From assembly GCF_021049305.1 (NCBI RefSeq), contig NZ_CP088081.1, positions 1,054,001-1,118,000 of the forward strand: 64,000 bases of DNA, given 5' to 3'. The notes under the pieces were generated by a model. That model was not told the DNA's origin and did not search any database. It saw only the letters and a program-made list of their open reading frames with translations. Shown here in pieces: positions 18,301-28,422 of the stretch. Within the stretch, counting starts at the first letter, position 1, and each line of letters starts with the position of its first letter. The translations under genes were made by a program, and so were the position numbers. The stretch comes from Ideonella dechloratans (lineage in GTDB: Bacteria; Pseudomonadota; Gammaproteobacteria; Burkholderiales; Burkholderiaceae_C).

Positions 18301-19188
18301 GCCACCGACTCGGCCAAGGCCACGCTCAAGCCCATGCTGGTGCGGCCCCTGATGCAGTCCTTTGCCGTGCTGGTGCCCCCGGCCGAAACCGAGCTGAACC
18401 GCCTGTGGACCGCCCAGGTGCTGCAGCCCTTCCAGCAGAACCTGGCGGGCAAGTACCCCTTCGACACCAGTTCGCGCATCGAGGCCAGTGCCACCGAGGT
18501 GGCGCGGGTGTTCGGGCCCTCCGGCGCGGTGGCCAAGTTCGCCAGCGAGTCGCTGGGGCCCCTGGTGAACCGCCGGGGTGACGCCATCACCGCCCGCCAG
18601 TGGGCCGAGCAGGGCCTGCGTCTGCGTCCCGAGTTCGTGGACGGCTTCCCGGCCTGGGTGGCCGCGCTGGACGGGGCCGAAGGCGGCGCCGCGGCGGCCA
18701 CGGCCGGTGCCACGGCCGGGTCGGCGCAGAGCGCCTTCCAGCTCATGCCCATGGGGGCGCCCGGCTTCCTGGAGTACACGGTGGAGATCGACGGCCAGAC
18801 CCTGCGCTACCGCAACGGCACGGCGCAGTGGGCCAGCTTCGTCTGGCCCAACCCGGGCGGTACGCCCGGGGTTCGGATCTCCGGTGTCACGCTGGACAAC
18901 CGGACCGTCGAGGTCTTCAGCGCGCCGGGCGCCTACGGCTTCGAGCGCCTGATCGCGGCGGCCCAGGTGAACAAGCTGCCCGATGGCGTGCGCGAACTGC
19001 GCTGGGGCGAGGGCCGCAACGCCATCACCCTCCATTACCGGGCCATCACCATGCCTGGCGCGGCACAGGCCACGGGCAGCAGCGGCGCCGCCCGCGGCAA
19101 GGGCCTGCGCGGGCTGAGCCTGCCTGCCCTGGTGGCCGGTACGGCACCGGCCGAGGCGACGGTGGCCAAGGCGGGGGTGGCTCCGTGA
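15349..19188 (+). CDS. tssM: Type VI secretion membrane protein TssM (IcmF)
   Basis: The 1279-residue protein has the TssM layout: two N-terminal membrane helices (about residues 12-50), a cytoplasmic GTPase/ATPase-like domain with Walker A GNPAAGKST, and a third helix near residue 450 (VGVLALALAGWSWSYVG). A large periplasmic part ends in the TssM C-terminal beta domain (EYTVEIDGQTLRYRNG, VWPNPGG). The intact Walker A suggests a nucleotide-binding subtype. The ATG at 15349 is preferred over a TTG at 15334. TssM forms the envelope core complex with TssL and TssJ, which are not in the window. Confidence 0.93.
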   Translation: MNRFLQLLLDPRVLGVLGLAALAAFLFLGADALQWGLTLAAIVFGLVLLTVVLVWTVRRWRARRAARRMEQELESTLGEADRAGRGGKEGTETAVIRERLVEALKTIKTSKLGQTTGQAALYELPWYMVIGNPAAGKSTAIVQSGLHFPFARGTDNILRGIGGTRNCDWFFTSEGILIDTAGRYAVHEEDRGEWLSFLGMLKRNRPKAPINGILIAASLAELIEAKPDAVIRLAKSLRQRVQELTESLEVFAPVYVVFTKADLIPGFVDFFEDQDAKERERVWGATLAYRPDAPVDAVEQFDAHFDELQDGLRELAMARMALNRGRPLSPAVLAFPLEFAAMQNVLRSFVATLFEDNPYQYRPVFRGFYFTSAVQQGVVGDRARNGVAQRFGLGAPSGPAPAPVQTENGFFLKDLFSKVLFADRQLVRQHASKAKVRLRIATFAGGVGVLALALAGWSWSYVGNRQLVQNVQADLDKAVKLQQGQTDLASRLQAMELLQNRVEQLDAWRDSHPWSVGLGLYQGQVLERKLRSEYFHGVRELMLKPVSQAIEGYLGEVNRHAAELKPIKAVEAGVQPVALSASAAQAAASAAGSGSAAVAAPSRYVQASTTDVEDAYKALKTYLMLAERQRMDAGHLTDQITRFWRSWLEDNRGNLPREQMMRSAERMVSFSMANLNDPAYPVLDNNFSLVDQTRENLRRVVQGAPALERVYAEVKARASTRFPPMTVARIVGDTGKDTVLGSQVVSGTFTREAWQGYVNEAFQQAAEHELQSVDWVLKTDTRDDLSLQGSPEDIRRKLTERYKNEYVVEWQRFIQGITVADFNSFDAAVNHMNRLGDKADSPIRKLLTVLYDQTSWDNPSILNERLAKTRQGFVEWFKQSVLRMAPSRVEFKVDVAGGEQGIPMGPVGREFAVLARWMDARDGGAAPIDGYLQSLSKLRTRFNQMKSQGDPGPASRELMAATLSGSGSELADALKYVDEQMFTGATDSAKATLKPMLVRPLMQSFAVLVPPAETELNRLWTAQVLQPFQQNLAGKYPFDTSSRIEASATEVARVFGPSGAVAKFASESLGPLVNRRGDAITARQWAEQGLRLRPEFVDGFPAWVAALDGAEGGAAAATAGATAGSAQSAFQLMPMGAPGFLEYTVEIDGQTLRYRNGTAQWASFVWPNPGGTPGVRISGVTLDNRTVEVFSAPGAYGFERLIAAAQVNKLPDGVRELRWGEGRNAITLHYRAITMPGAAQATGSSGAARGKGLRGLSLPALVAGTAPAEATVAKAGVAP

Positions 19189-20177
19189 GCGTGCGTGCGT
19201 TTCCGGTCACCCTGGCCTGGTTCGGCAAGCTGCCCGGCCATGGCGACTTCCTGCGCAGCAACCAGCAGGGCTTGCTGACCCAGCGTCTGGACCAGTGGCT
19301 GGCCCAGGGGCTGGACCTGATGGCCACCGACAGCCGCTGGAAGCAGATCTACGACCAGGCCAAGGGCACGCCCTTTGCACTGTTCGGGGTGCAGGGCCGG
19401 GCCATGCTGGTGGGCTACCTGCAGCCCAGCACCGATCTGTCGGGCCGACGCTACCCCTTCGTGCTCACGGGCGCCATCGACATGGATGGCGCAGCGGGTC
19501 AGTGGGTGCTGATCCCGCTGCTGCTGGAGCGCCTGTGGGGCGATCTGGAGCAGTTGTGCCGGGCGGCGCATGACCATGCCGAGCCGGTGCGTCACCTGGC
19601 CGAGGCGGCCCAGCGCGAATGGCAGCTGGTGGTCGATGCCGCCGGACAGCAGGCCGGCTGGCAGGACTTCCTCGAAGACCAGACGCTGGGTGCGCTGGAG
19701 GCGCTGTTGCGCAGGGGGGGGCATCCCACCATGGACCTGCACCGCGCCATGGTGGCCCTGGGCCTGCTGCTGCAGCCGGTGCCCGCCAGCGGCGTGTCCA
19801 GCCTGGACCGGGGGCTGAGCCTGCCGCTGCCGGACGATCCGCTCTACCGCGCACCGGTGGCCAGCTTCTGGTTGGGGCTGATCGCGCCCTTCGTCTCCCG
19901 CGGGAATTTCGAGCTCTCGCTGCACTTCGGGCAGGACGCTGGCGGGGGCGCCTGTCTGTCGGTGGGTTTTGCCGGGGCCTCGGCATCGGCGCTGCAGGTC
20001 ATGCTGGACAAGCTCAAGGCCGAGGAACTGCGGGTGCCACTGGTGGCGCCCGACTGGGTCGATGGCCAGCTGGATGAGGGCTTCGCCATGCGCAAGCTCT
20101 CCAGCTACCTGCGCCAGCCGCAGTTGTCGCTGGCGCAGGCCGTGGCGACCTTCAAGGAATGTTTTCTGGGGGAATGA
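19185..20177 (+). CDS. tagF: Type VI accessory protein TagF
   Basis: The start is a GTG overlapping the tssM stop (GTGA), giving 330 residues. The N-terminal TagF domain is clear (AWFGKLPGHGDFLR, followed by WKQIYDQAKGTPFALFG). In Pseudomonas and Agrobacterium, TagF represses type VI assembly post-translationally, sometimes as a PppA-TagF fusion. Here it is a stand-alone TagF with a longer C-terminal half containing no visible phosphatase motif. Overlap with tssM suggests coupled synthesis. Confidence 0.88.
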   Translation: MSVRAFPVTLAWFGKLPGHGDFLRSNQQGLLTQRLDQWLAQGLDLMATDSRWKQIYDQAKGTPFALFGVQGRAMLVGYLQPSTDLSGRRYPFVLTGAIDMDGAAGQWVLIPLLLERLWGDLEQLCRAAHDHAEPVRHLAEAAQREWQLVVDAAGQQAGWQDFLEDQTLGALEALLRRGGHPTMDLHRAMVALGLLLQPVPASGVSSLDRGLSLPLPDDPLYRAPVASFWLGLIAPFVSRGNFELSLHFGQDAGGGACLSVGFAGASASALQVMLDKLKAEELRVPLVAPDWVDGQLDEGFAMRKLSSYLRQPQLSLAQAVATFKECFLGE

Positions 20178-20178
20178 G

Positions 20179-20976
20179 ATGAACTCGTCGTGGATTCGGA
20201 TGCCCCGGTGGATCTGGCCAGTGCTGTGCGTGTCGCTGGTCGGGGTGGGCACCCTGGGCTGGGCGGCCGAAGCCGCCCCGCCTGCGAAGGTGGTGCTGGC
20301 CGGCGTGGTGCCGGACCAGGCGACCAAGGCGGCGCTGCTGGCCCGCGCGCGCGAGCTGTACGGCGCCGACCGGGTGGTGGACCAGCTGGGAGTGGACCAC
20401 CTGGTGGCGCCGCCCCAATGGCTGGAGCATGTGCAGCGCGTCCTCACGCCCGAGCTCAAGAAGGTCAGCAATGGTCAGCTGCGCGTGACCGGCAACACGC
20501 TGGAGCTCACCGGGCAGGTGGACAGTGAAGCCACGCACCAGCAGTTGGTCAGCACCCTGGCCACCCAGCTGAACAACCCCACCTACGCGGTGCGCGACGG
20601 CCTGACGGTCGGCGGCACCGGCCAGGCGGCGCTGGACGATGTGCTGACCCGGCGCACCATCGAGTTCGAGCCGGGCAACGCCCAGCTGACCGCGCGTGGC
20701 GTGGCGGTGCTGGAGGAACTGCTGCCCCTGCTGCAGAAGATGCAGGGGCGACGCTTCGAGGTGATCGGCCACACGGATGACCAGGGCGCCCGCGAGGCCA
20801 ATGTGACCCTGTCCGAGGCGCGGGCCCGGGCGGTCAAGGACTACCTGGTGAGCAAGGGCATCTCGGCGGCCGACATCGTCACCTCCGGGGCCGGCCCGGA
20901 CCGGCCGGTGGCGGACAACCAGAGCCCCGAGGGCCGTGCCCGCAACCGGCGCATCGAGTTCCGCGTGCTGGCCTGA
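20179..20976 (+). CDS. OmpA-family protein in the type VI locus (TagL-like role)
   Basis: The 265-residue protein has a signal or anchor segment (MNSSWIRMPRWIWPVLCVS) and a middle part with BON-like repeats (NGQLRVTGNTLELTGQVD). The C-terminal OmpA peptidoglycan-binding domain contains the diagnostic GHTDDQGAREANVTLSEARA and NRRIEFRV. It begins 1 bp after tagF. It would tether the secretion complex to the cell wall, as TagL or the OmpA extension of TssL does elsewhere. Confidence 0.83.
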   Translation: MNSSWIRMPRWIWPVLCVSLVGVGTLGWAAEAAPPAKVVLAGVVPDQATKAALLARARELYGADRVVDQLGVDHLVAPPQWLEHVQRVLTPELKKVSNGQLRVTGNTLELTGQVDSEATHQQLVSTLATQLNNPTYAVRDGLTVGGTGQAALDDVLTRRTIEFEPGNAQLTARGVAVLEELLPLLQKMQGRRFEVIGHTDDQGAREANVTLSEARARAVKDYLVSKGISAADIVTSGAGPDRPVADNQSPEGRARNRRIEFRVLA

Positions 20977-21008
20977 GAGACCTCCGGCCTCCCGCACCTG
21001 AGGGGTAT

Positions 21009-22097
21009 TCAGTAGCCGGGCTCGTCCCGGCGCTCCACCCCCAGCAACTCCTCGACATGGGCCAGGGCGCCCTGATCCTTGACCACGGTGCGCAGCCAGT
21101 CGTGCAGCGGCATGGTGCCCCAGCGGGCGGCCTTGTCGGCCAGGTAGGCCACCGGGCTGTGGGGCTCGGTGACGCGGAAGTACTCCGCCACCTGGCGCAA
21201 CTGCTCCAAGGCTTGGGCCCGCGACTGGATGGGGCCGGCCACCGCCCGCTGCAGGGGCGCCGGCGCCGACAGGGGGGACGGCGCGTCGTCCGCCCCCGGC
21301 ACCGGGGTTTCCGCGGCCGCGGCGCCAGGCCCGTTCAGGCCGGCATCCCGGGCCAGGCGCTGCAGCGCGTCCTGCGCACTCTCCAGCGCGCGCCGGGCAT
21401 CGGCAAAGGACGGGGCTTCCGCGCCCAGGGCCTGGTCGGCGAGGCTTGTCAGCCGCGCCCAGGCCGCCACGGCCGAGGCCACGGCCTCCAGCTGTGCTTC
21501 GTGGGCACGCAAGCCGGCCTGGGCCAGACCGCGGACGATGGCGTCGAGTCCCGGTGGGGCCTCGGCCGGGTTGGCGTTGGCGGCGGGCTCCGGCTCGCCA
21601 GCCAGGCGGCGCGCCCGGGCCGCCTCGACATCCAGCAGGCTCACCGGACGGCCGCCCAGGGCGGCGCGGGGCAGCAGGGAGATGCGGCGCGCCTGCTCCT
21701 CCACCTTGCTGCTGAGCCAGCGCAGATTGCCCACGCGGGGTTCCAGGTCGCCGTCCTCGATGAACGGGTGCAGATCGTTCCAGAAGCGCTCCAGCAGCTG
21801 GGCGCACAGGGTCACGCCCCGAGCCAGCCCTTCGAAGCCCTGGGTGTGCGCCAGGGCTTCGGCGTACCAGCCGGCCACCCGCAGATCCTTGCTTTGCTGG
21901 CGCAGCAACTGCTCGCAGGCGCGGGCCACGCCGGGCCAGTCGGCCACCTTGAGGTGGGCCACCCACTCGCCCTGGTCCAGGGTGGGGTCGTCTTGCCGCC
22001 GCAGTTCCTGGATGGCGTCGACCTCCGGCGAGAGGGACATGTCCGAGCCACCCGGCGCAGCCTCGGAGATCGGGGCCAGCAGGTCTTCCAAATCCAT
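21009..22097 (-). CDS. tssA: Type VI secretion protein TssA
   Basis: The 362-residue protein opens with the ImpA/TssA N-terminal domain (MDLEDLLAPISEAAPGGSD, then DWPGVARACEQLL and FWNDLHPFIEDGD), which caps or primes the tail sheath. The C-terminal half is an Ala/Pro-rich linker followed by a helical domain (RAQALEQLRQVAEYFRVTEPHSPVAYL) as in short TssA proteins. It converges on the OmpA-like gene, so it is transcribed separately from tssM-tagF. Confidence 0.88.
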   Translation of the reverse strand: MDLEDLLAPISEAAPGGSDMSLSPEVDAIQELRRQDDPTLDQGEWVAHLKVADWPGVARACEQLLRQQSKDLRVAGWYAEALAHTQGFEGLARGVTLCAQLLERFWNDLHPFIEDGDLEPRVGNLRWLSSKVEEQARRISLLPRAALGGRPVSLLDVEAARARRLAGEPEPAANANPAEAPPGLDAIVRGLAQAGLRAHEAQLEAVASAVAAWARLTSLADQALGAEAPSFADARRALESAQDALQRLARDAGLNGPGAAAAETPVPGADDAPSPLSAPAPLQRAVAGPIQSRAQALEQLRQVAEYFRVTEPHSPVAYLADKAARWGTMPLHDWLRTVVKDQGALAHVEELLGVERRDEPGY

Positions 22098-22201
22098 TCT
22101 TGTGGTGCTCCCTGTTCGTTGCGCGCCATTGTGCCCGCCGCACTCCGGGCCGGATGTGGGCCGCGGGGCAGGTGAAACAGGCGCTTACGAAAAGCCCGGG
22201 C

Positions 22202-22630
22202 TCACTTCCAGAGCCAGGGGCTGGGCAGGCTGGAGTTGGCCAGCCAATGCGTCCAGCCGCGCGGCGCGTCGCGGCGCCGGACCGGTTCGGGCAGGGGCAG
22301 GTCGGAGGGGTCGCGGAACCAGAGGCCGTCGGCCATGCTGCGATAGGCCCGCCAGCCGCGCGGCAGATCGGCCACCAGCAGCAAGGAAGGGTCTCGCGAC
22401 ACGGCGCGACCCAGCGTCACGATGCGGCAGTGGTCGTCCTCATCGACGGGGCCGTGCAGAAACTGCCAGTCGCCATCCCGGCTGTGCACCACCAGCAGCA
22501 CCGGGTGCCCTTCGATCAGCACCCGGGAAGAGGTGTAGGCGAGCGTCTGCGCCGGCTCGCTGAACAACCACGAGGCGTCGCCGTGCTCGGCAGCGGCATC
22601 GGCGGGGGAAAAGGGTGGGCGAAAAGACAT
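22202..22630 (-). CDS. Small hypothetical protein, possibly immunity-like
   Basis: The 142-residue protein is soluble, with no signal peptide. The segment VLIEGHPVLLVVHSRDGDWQFLHG...LGRAVSRDPSLLLVADLP...WRAYR resembles, loosely, the layout of DUF2185 (Imm33-type) proteins, in which a question-and-answer of short strands ends in a Pro-x-G segment. This resemblance is from memory and weak. It lies directly downstream of the type VI genes on the opposite strand to tssM, a usual site for immunity genes, but no toxin partner is adjacent. Confidence 0.55.
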   Translation of the reverse strand: MSFRPPFSPADAAAEHGDASWLFSEPAQTLAYTSSRVLIEGHPVLLVVHSRDGDWQFLHGPVDEDDHCRIVTLGRAVSRDPSLLLVADLPRGWRAYRSMADGLWFRDPSDLPLPEPVRRRDAPRGWTHWLANSSLPSPWLWK

Positions 22631-22786
22631 GGCAGAGGAAACCCTGCCCGGCGATCGTGACAGCGGCGTGGCAGGCAGCGATCACCCGGGACCCGGGATG
22701 TGTTGCGCACCTTTACACCTTAACACCGCTGTCCCGGTCGACCCAGCCCCCAATCGGGGGATGTTCCTCCGGAGCGAGGAGGGGGC

Positions 22787-23422
22787 TCAGCCCTTGCAGG
22801 CACCGATGGCTTGCCGGGCGAGCGCGGTGATCTGGTCCCAGTCGCCCGCGCGCAGCGCCGCGGAAGGCGCCAGCCAGGAGCCGCCCACCAGGGCCACATT
22901 GGGCTGCGCCAGAAAGCCTGCCAGGTTGTCGAGGTTGACGCCGCCGGTGGGGCAGAAGCGCACATCGCCAAAGGGCGAGGCCAGGGCCTTGAGCATGTCC
23001 AGGCCGCCGGCCACGGTGGCCGGAAACAGTTTCATCAGCTGGTAACCGGCTTCCCGGGCGGCCATCACCTCGCCGGGGGTCATCACACCGGGCACGAAGG
23101 GCAGGCCGGCCCCGGCCACCGCCTGCAGCAGGCTCGGGCTGTGGCCGGGCGACAGGCCGAAGCGGGCGCCTGCGTCCTGGGCGCGCCGCACGTCGTCGGC
23201 GCTGAGCAGGGTGCCGGCGCCCACCTGCATCTCGGGGACATCACGCGCCACGGCCGCGATGGCGTCCAGCGCGCAGGGGGTGCGCAGGGTGATCTCTATC
23301 ACGTCGATGCCGCCGGCCAGCAGGGCGCGGGCCAGGGGCACCGCGTGGGCGGCCTCCTGCAGCACCACCACGGGCACGACACGGGAGCGGAACGCAGGCA
23401 GGGAGGGCAGGGGAGTGCTCAC
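22787..23422 (-). CDS. eda: 2-dehydro-3-deoxyphosphogluconate (KDPG) aldolase
   Basis: The 211-residue protein carries the Eda signatures: VIEITLRTP with catalytic Glu, [22 protein letters not shown], and the Schiff-base Lys in LMKLFPA, then CPTGGV. It cleaves KDPG to pyruvate and glyceraldehyde 3-phosphate, the last Entner-Doudoroff step. The start is a GTG one base after the edd stop (TGACGTG), with GGAG upstream, so translation is coupled to edd. Confidence 0.93.
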   Translation of the reverse strand: MSTPLPSLPAFRSRVVPVVVLQEAAHAVPLARALLAGGIDVIEITLRTPCALDAIAAVARDVPEMQVGAGTLLSADDVRRAQDAGARFGLSPGHSPSLLQAVAGAGLPFVPGVMTPGEVMAAREAGYQLMKLFPATVAGGLDMLKALASPFGDVRFCPTGGVNLDNLAGFLAQPNVALVGGSWLAPSAALRAGDWDQITALARQAIGACKG

Positions 23423-23423
23423 G

Positions 23424-25265
<1,842 letters not shown>

Positions 25266-25269
25266 GGCG

Positions 25270-26739
25270 TCAGGCCTCCTCGGACCATTGCATGTCGTGG
25301 CGGGCCATCAGGGCCGACGAGGCGGCCGGGCCCCAGGTGCCGGCGGCGTAGGGCCGGGGGGCATCCCCCTGGGCGGCCCAGCCGTGCAGGATGGGTTCGA
25401 CCCAGGCCCAGGCGGCTTCCAGTTCGTCGTGCCGCATGAAATGGGTCAGCCGGCCGCGGATGACGTCGATCAGCAGGCGCTCATAGGCCTCGGCGCGGCG
25501 CTCGGTGAAGGCGGTGTGCAGGTCCAGGTCCAGGCTGACCGGGCGACGCTTCATGCCGCTGCCGGGCTCCTTGGCCATGATCTGCAGCTGCACCGATTCC
25601 TCCGGTTGCAGGCGGATGACCAGGCGGTTGCCGGCGCTGCGGTAGGTGTCGGGGAACAGCGAGAAGGGCTGGCCGGCGAAGTCGATCACGATCTCCGAGC
25701 AGCGCTCGGCCAGGCATTTGCCGGTGCGCAGGAAGAAGGGCACGTTGCCCCAGCGCCAGTTGTCGATGTGGGCCTTGAGCGAGACGAAGGTCTCGGTGCG
25801 GCTGTCGGGTGGCACGCCGTCTTCCTGCAGATAGCCGGCCACGGCCCGCTGCTGCACCGTGCCGGCGGTGTACTGGCCGCGGATCACGTCGCGCGCGATC
25901 TCGGCCGGGCCCATGGGCCGCAGCGAGCGCAGCACCTTGAGCTTCTCGTCGCGGATGGCGTCCGGGTCCAGCGACACGGGCGGCTCCATCGCGACGATGC
26001 ACAGCATCTGCAGCAGGTGGTTCTGCACCATGTCGCGCAGGGCGCCGGTGCCGTCGTAAAAGCCGGCGCGGCTGCCCACGCCCACCGTCTCGGCCACGGT
26101 GATCTGCACGCTGCGGATGAAGGGGGCGCGCCAGAGCGGCTCGAAGATGGCATTGCCGAAGCGCAGCACCATCAGGTTCTGCACCGTTTCCTTGCCCAGG
26201 TAGTGGTCGATGCGGAAGATCTGGCGCTCCTCGAAGAAGCGGCCGACCTCGGCATTGATGGCCCGGGCGGACGCCATGTCGTGGCCCAGGGGCTTTTCCA
26301 GCACCACGCGGGCCTGGGCATCCACCAGCCCGGCGCCGGCCAGATGCGCGCAGATGCGTGTGAACAGCGATGGGGCGGTGGCCAGGTAGAACACCCGCTG
26401 GGCGCCGGGGCGGCTGTGGCGGGCCAGACGGACGAAATCCTCGGCCTGGGTGGCGTCCAGCGCCACATAGTCGATCAGGGCCTCGAAGCGGTCCCAGGCC
26501 TCGGCCTGCAGGGCGCGGGCCTCGATGAACTGGCGCGCGCCGCCCAACACCTGCTGGATGAAGCCCTCGCGCGACAGGGCCTGGCGTCCGACGGCCAGGA
26601 TGCGGGCCCCGGCCGGCAGATTGCCGTGCAGGTGGGCCATGTAGAGCGCGGGCAGCAGCTTGCGCACCGACAGGTCGCCGGTGGCGCCGAAGATGAACAG
26701 GTCCAGGTCGGGATCGGAGGTGGAAGCGACAGGGTCCAT
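25270..26739 (-). CDS. zwf: Glucose-6-phosphate 1-dehydrogenase
   Basis: The 489-residue protein has the NADP-binding loop [16 protein letters not shown] and the active-site motif RIDHYLGKE. It oxidises glucose 6-phosphate to the lactone. It leads the zwf-edd-eda operon. The usual pgl (lactonase) gene between zwf and edd is absent. Two HexR-type operators lie 30-67 bp upstream of its ATG, so it is very likely repressed by the neighbouring HexR and derepressed by KDPG. Confidence 0.94.
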   Translation of the reverse strand: MDPVASTSDPDLDLFIFGATGDLSVRKLLPALYMAHLHGNLPAGARILAVGRQALSREGFIQQVLGGARQFIEARALQAEAWDRFEALIDYVALDATQAEDFVRLARHSRPGAQRVFYLATAPSLFTRICAHLAGAGLVDAQARVVLEKPLGHDMASARAINAEVGRFFEERQIFRIDHYLGKETVQNLMVLRFGNAIFEPLWRAPFIRSVQITVAETVGVGSRAGFYDGTGALRDMVQNHLLQMLCIVAMEPPVSLDPDAIRDEKLKVLRSLRPMGPAEIARDVIRGQYTAGTVQQRAVAGYLQEDGVPPDSRTETFVSLKAHIDNWRWGNVPFFLRTGKCLAERCSEIVIDFAGQPFSLFPDTYRSAGNRLVIRLQPEESVQLQIMAKEPGSGMKRRPVSLDLDLHTAFTERRAEAYERLLIDVIRGRLTHFMRHDELEAAWAWVEPILHGWAAQGDAPRPYAAGTWGPAASSALMARHDMQWSEEA

Positions 26740-26768
26740 GGCGATGTTCCAGTCAGGGAAGTTGCCAT

Positions 26769-26806
26769 TGTAATGAAATTACATAAAAAATGGTAATACG
26801 ATTACA
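26769..26806. promoter_or_regulatory. Tandem HexR-type operators upstream of zwf
   Basis: Two 15-bp near-palindromes occur in an AT-rich gap: TGTAATGAAATTACA at 26769-26783 and GGTAATACGATTACA at 26792-26806, centres 23 bp apart. Both fit the proteobacterial HexR consensus of TGTAAT and ATTACA half-sites with a 3-bp centre; the second has one weak half. They sit between the hexR stop and the zwf start, as expected for control of the Entner-Doudoroff operon. Confidence 0.8.
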
Positions 26807-26824
26807 CCCCGTGAGAACCCTGAC

Positions 26825-27682
26825 TCACTCGTTTCGGTAGCGCTTGGCCCGCAGGTTGCGCTTGAGGGCGTGCAGGCGGGCCGGCAGGTCGGGGCCCAGT
26901 TGCAGCGCCACTTCGGTGGCCAGGATGTCCACGATCACCAGGTGCAGCAGGCGCGAGACCATGGGGCTGTATTCCTCGTAGGACTCGGGGTGGTCGGCAG
27001 CGATGTGGATGTCGGCCGCGGCGGCCAGGGGCGAACCGCTGGCGGTGATGGCCACCGTGGTCGCCTTCTGCTGGTGGGCCAGCTCGGTGGCGTCCAGCAG
27101 GTCGCGGCTGCGGCCGGAGTTGGAGAACACCACCACGCAGTCCTCGGGCAGCAGCAGGGTGGCGCCCATCACCTGCAGGTGGCCGTCGGCATAGGCGGCC
27201 GTGTGGCAGCCCATGCGGAAGAACTTGTGCTGGGCGTCCTGCGCCACGATGCCCGAGTTGCCCACGCCGTAGAACTCGATGCGGCGCCCGGCCCGGATGG
27301 TGCGCACCAGGGCCTGGCTGGCCTGTTCCAGCGGGCGCAGCCCGGCCTGCTGGCGGAAGTCGGCCAGGGTCTGCTGCACCTGCTCGACGATCTTGTCCAC
27401 CACCGCCCGGCTGCCATCGCCCGGCGCCACCGACTGGTGCACATAGGGCAGGCCCTGGCCCAGGTTGCCCGCGAGCTTGAGTTTGAAGTCGGCCCAGCCG
27501 GCAAAGCCCAGGCTGCGGCAGAAGCGCACCACGGTCGGGTTGCTGACCCGCGCCTGGGCGGCCAATTCGGCCACCGTGCGGGCCAAGGCGGCGCGCGGGT
27601 CGGCCAGCAGGGCCTGGGCCACCCGCTGTTCGGCCGCGGGCAGGGAGGGCAGGGTGCGCTGGATCTGGTCGGTGAGGCTCAT
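26825..27682 (-). CDS. hexR: Transcriptional regulator HexR (RpiR family)
   Basis: From the ATG at 27682 it encodes 285 residues: an N-terminal RpiR-type HTH (ARTVAELAAQARVSNPTVVRFCRSLGF) and a C-terminal SIS sugar-phosphate domain with FYGVGNSGIVAQDAQHKFFRMG, a phrase characteristic of HexR. KDPG is the known effector of HexR in Pseudomonas and Shewanella. It precedes zwf in the same direction; two HexR-type operators lie between them. Starts at 27703 or 27718 would lengthen it by 7-12 residues. A perfect 12-bp palindrome, GGAGAATTCTCC (27684-27695), immediately precedes the chosen start. Confidence 0.9.
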   Translation of the reverse strand: MSLTDQIQRTLPSLPAAEQRVAQALLADPRAALARTVAELAAQARVSNPTVVRFCRSLGFAGWADFKLKLAGNLGQGLPYVHQSVAPGDGSRAVVDKIVEQVQQTLADFRQQAGLRPLEQASQALVRTIRAGRRIEFYGVGNSGIVAQDAQHKFFRMGCHTAAYADGHLQVMGATLLLPEDCVVVFSNSGRSRDLLDATELAHQQKATTVAITASGSPLAAAADIHIAADHPESYEEYSPMVSRLLHLVIVDILATEVALQLGPDLPARLHALKRNLRAKRYRNE

Positions 27683-27732
27683 GGGAGAATTCTCCGCGTT
27701 CATCGACCCATGCTGCACGGCAGCCTTGTTCC

Positions 27733-28422
27733 ATGCGTTTGTTGCTTGCCGAGGACGATGCCATCCTGGCCGATGCCCTGTCGTCCAACCTGCGCGCTGC
27801 CGGCTTCGAGGTGGAGGTGGCCGACAACGGCGCCGTGGCCGAGTACCTGCTGCTCAAGCAGCCCTTCGACCTGGGCGTGATCGACCTGGGCCTGCCGCTG
27901 GTCGACGGCCTCACCGTGCTCAAGCGGGTGCATGCGGCCCGGCCCACGCTGCCGCTGCTCATCCTGACCGCGCTGGACAGCCTGGACAGCCGGGTGGCCG
28001 GCCTGAACGCCGGGGCCGACGACTACCTCACCAAACCCTTCGACTTCCCGGAGCTGGAGGCGCGCATCCGCGCCCTGTTGCGCCGCGCCCGCCTCTCCGG
28101 CGCCGCCGACGGGCGCACGCCGGTGCAGCTCAGCGGCCGGCTGAGCTTCGACCGCGAGGCCCGCCGAGCCAGCGTGGACGGTGTGGCGCTGGAGCTTTCC
28201 CCGCGCGAGTGGCTGCTGCTGGACGCCCTGCTGACCCAGAAGGGCCGGGTGGTGACCAAGGAGCAGATCGCCCAGGCCTGGGCAGGCGATGCCGCCGAGC
28301 CGGCCAGTTCGCCCTCGGGCACGCTGGAGGTCTACATCCACCGCCTGCGCCGCAAGCTGGAGGACTCGGGGCTGGGCATCCGCACCGTGCGCGGCCTGGG
28401 CTATCTGCTCGAAGATGTCTGA
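27733..28422 (+). CDS. OmpR-family response regulator (TctD/QseB-like)
   Basis: The 229-residue protein has a receiver domain with acidic pair at residues 8-9, phospho-acceptor Asp51 (GVIDLGLPLVDG) and Lys in YLTKPFD. A winged-helix DNA-binding domain ends in the standard RTVRGLGYLLE. It is divergent from hexR and overlaps its sensor kinase by 8 bp. Its position between the Entner-Doudoroff genes and the glucose porin/ABC operon parallels GltR in Pseudomonas, so control of glucose uptake is a reasonable inference. Confidence 0.88.
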   Translation: MRLLLAEDDAILADALSSNLRAAGFEVEVADNGAVAEYLLLKQPFDLGVIDLGLPLVDGLTVLKRVHAARPTLPLLILTALDSLDSRVAGLNAGADDYLTKPFDFPELEARIRALLRRARLSGAADGRTPVQLSGRLSFDREARRASVDGVALELSPREWLLLDALLTQKGRVVTKEQIAQAWAGDAAEPASSPSGTLEVYIHRLRRKLEDSGLGIRTVRGLGYLLEDV

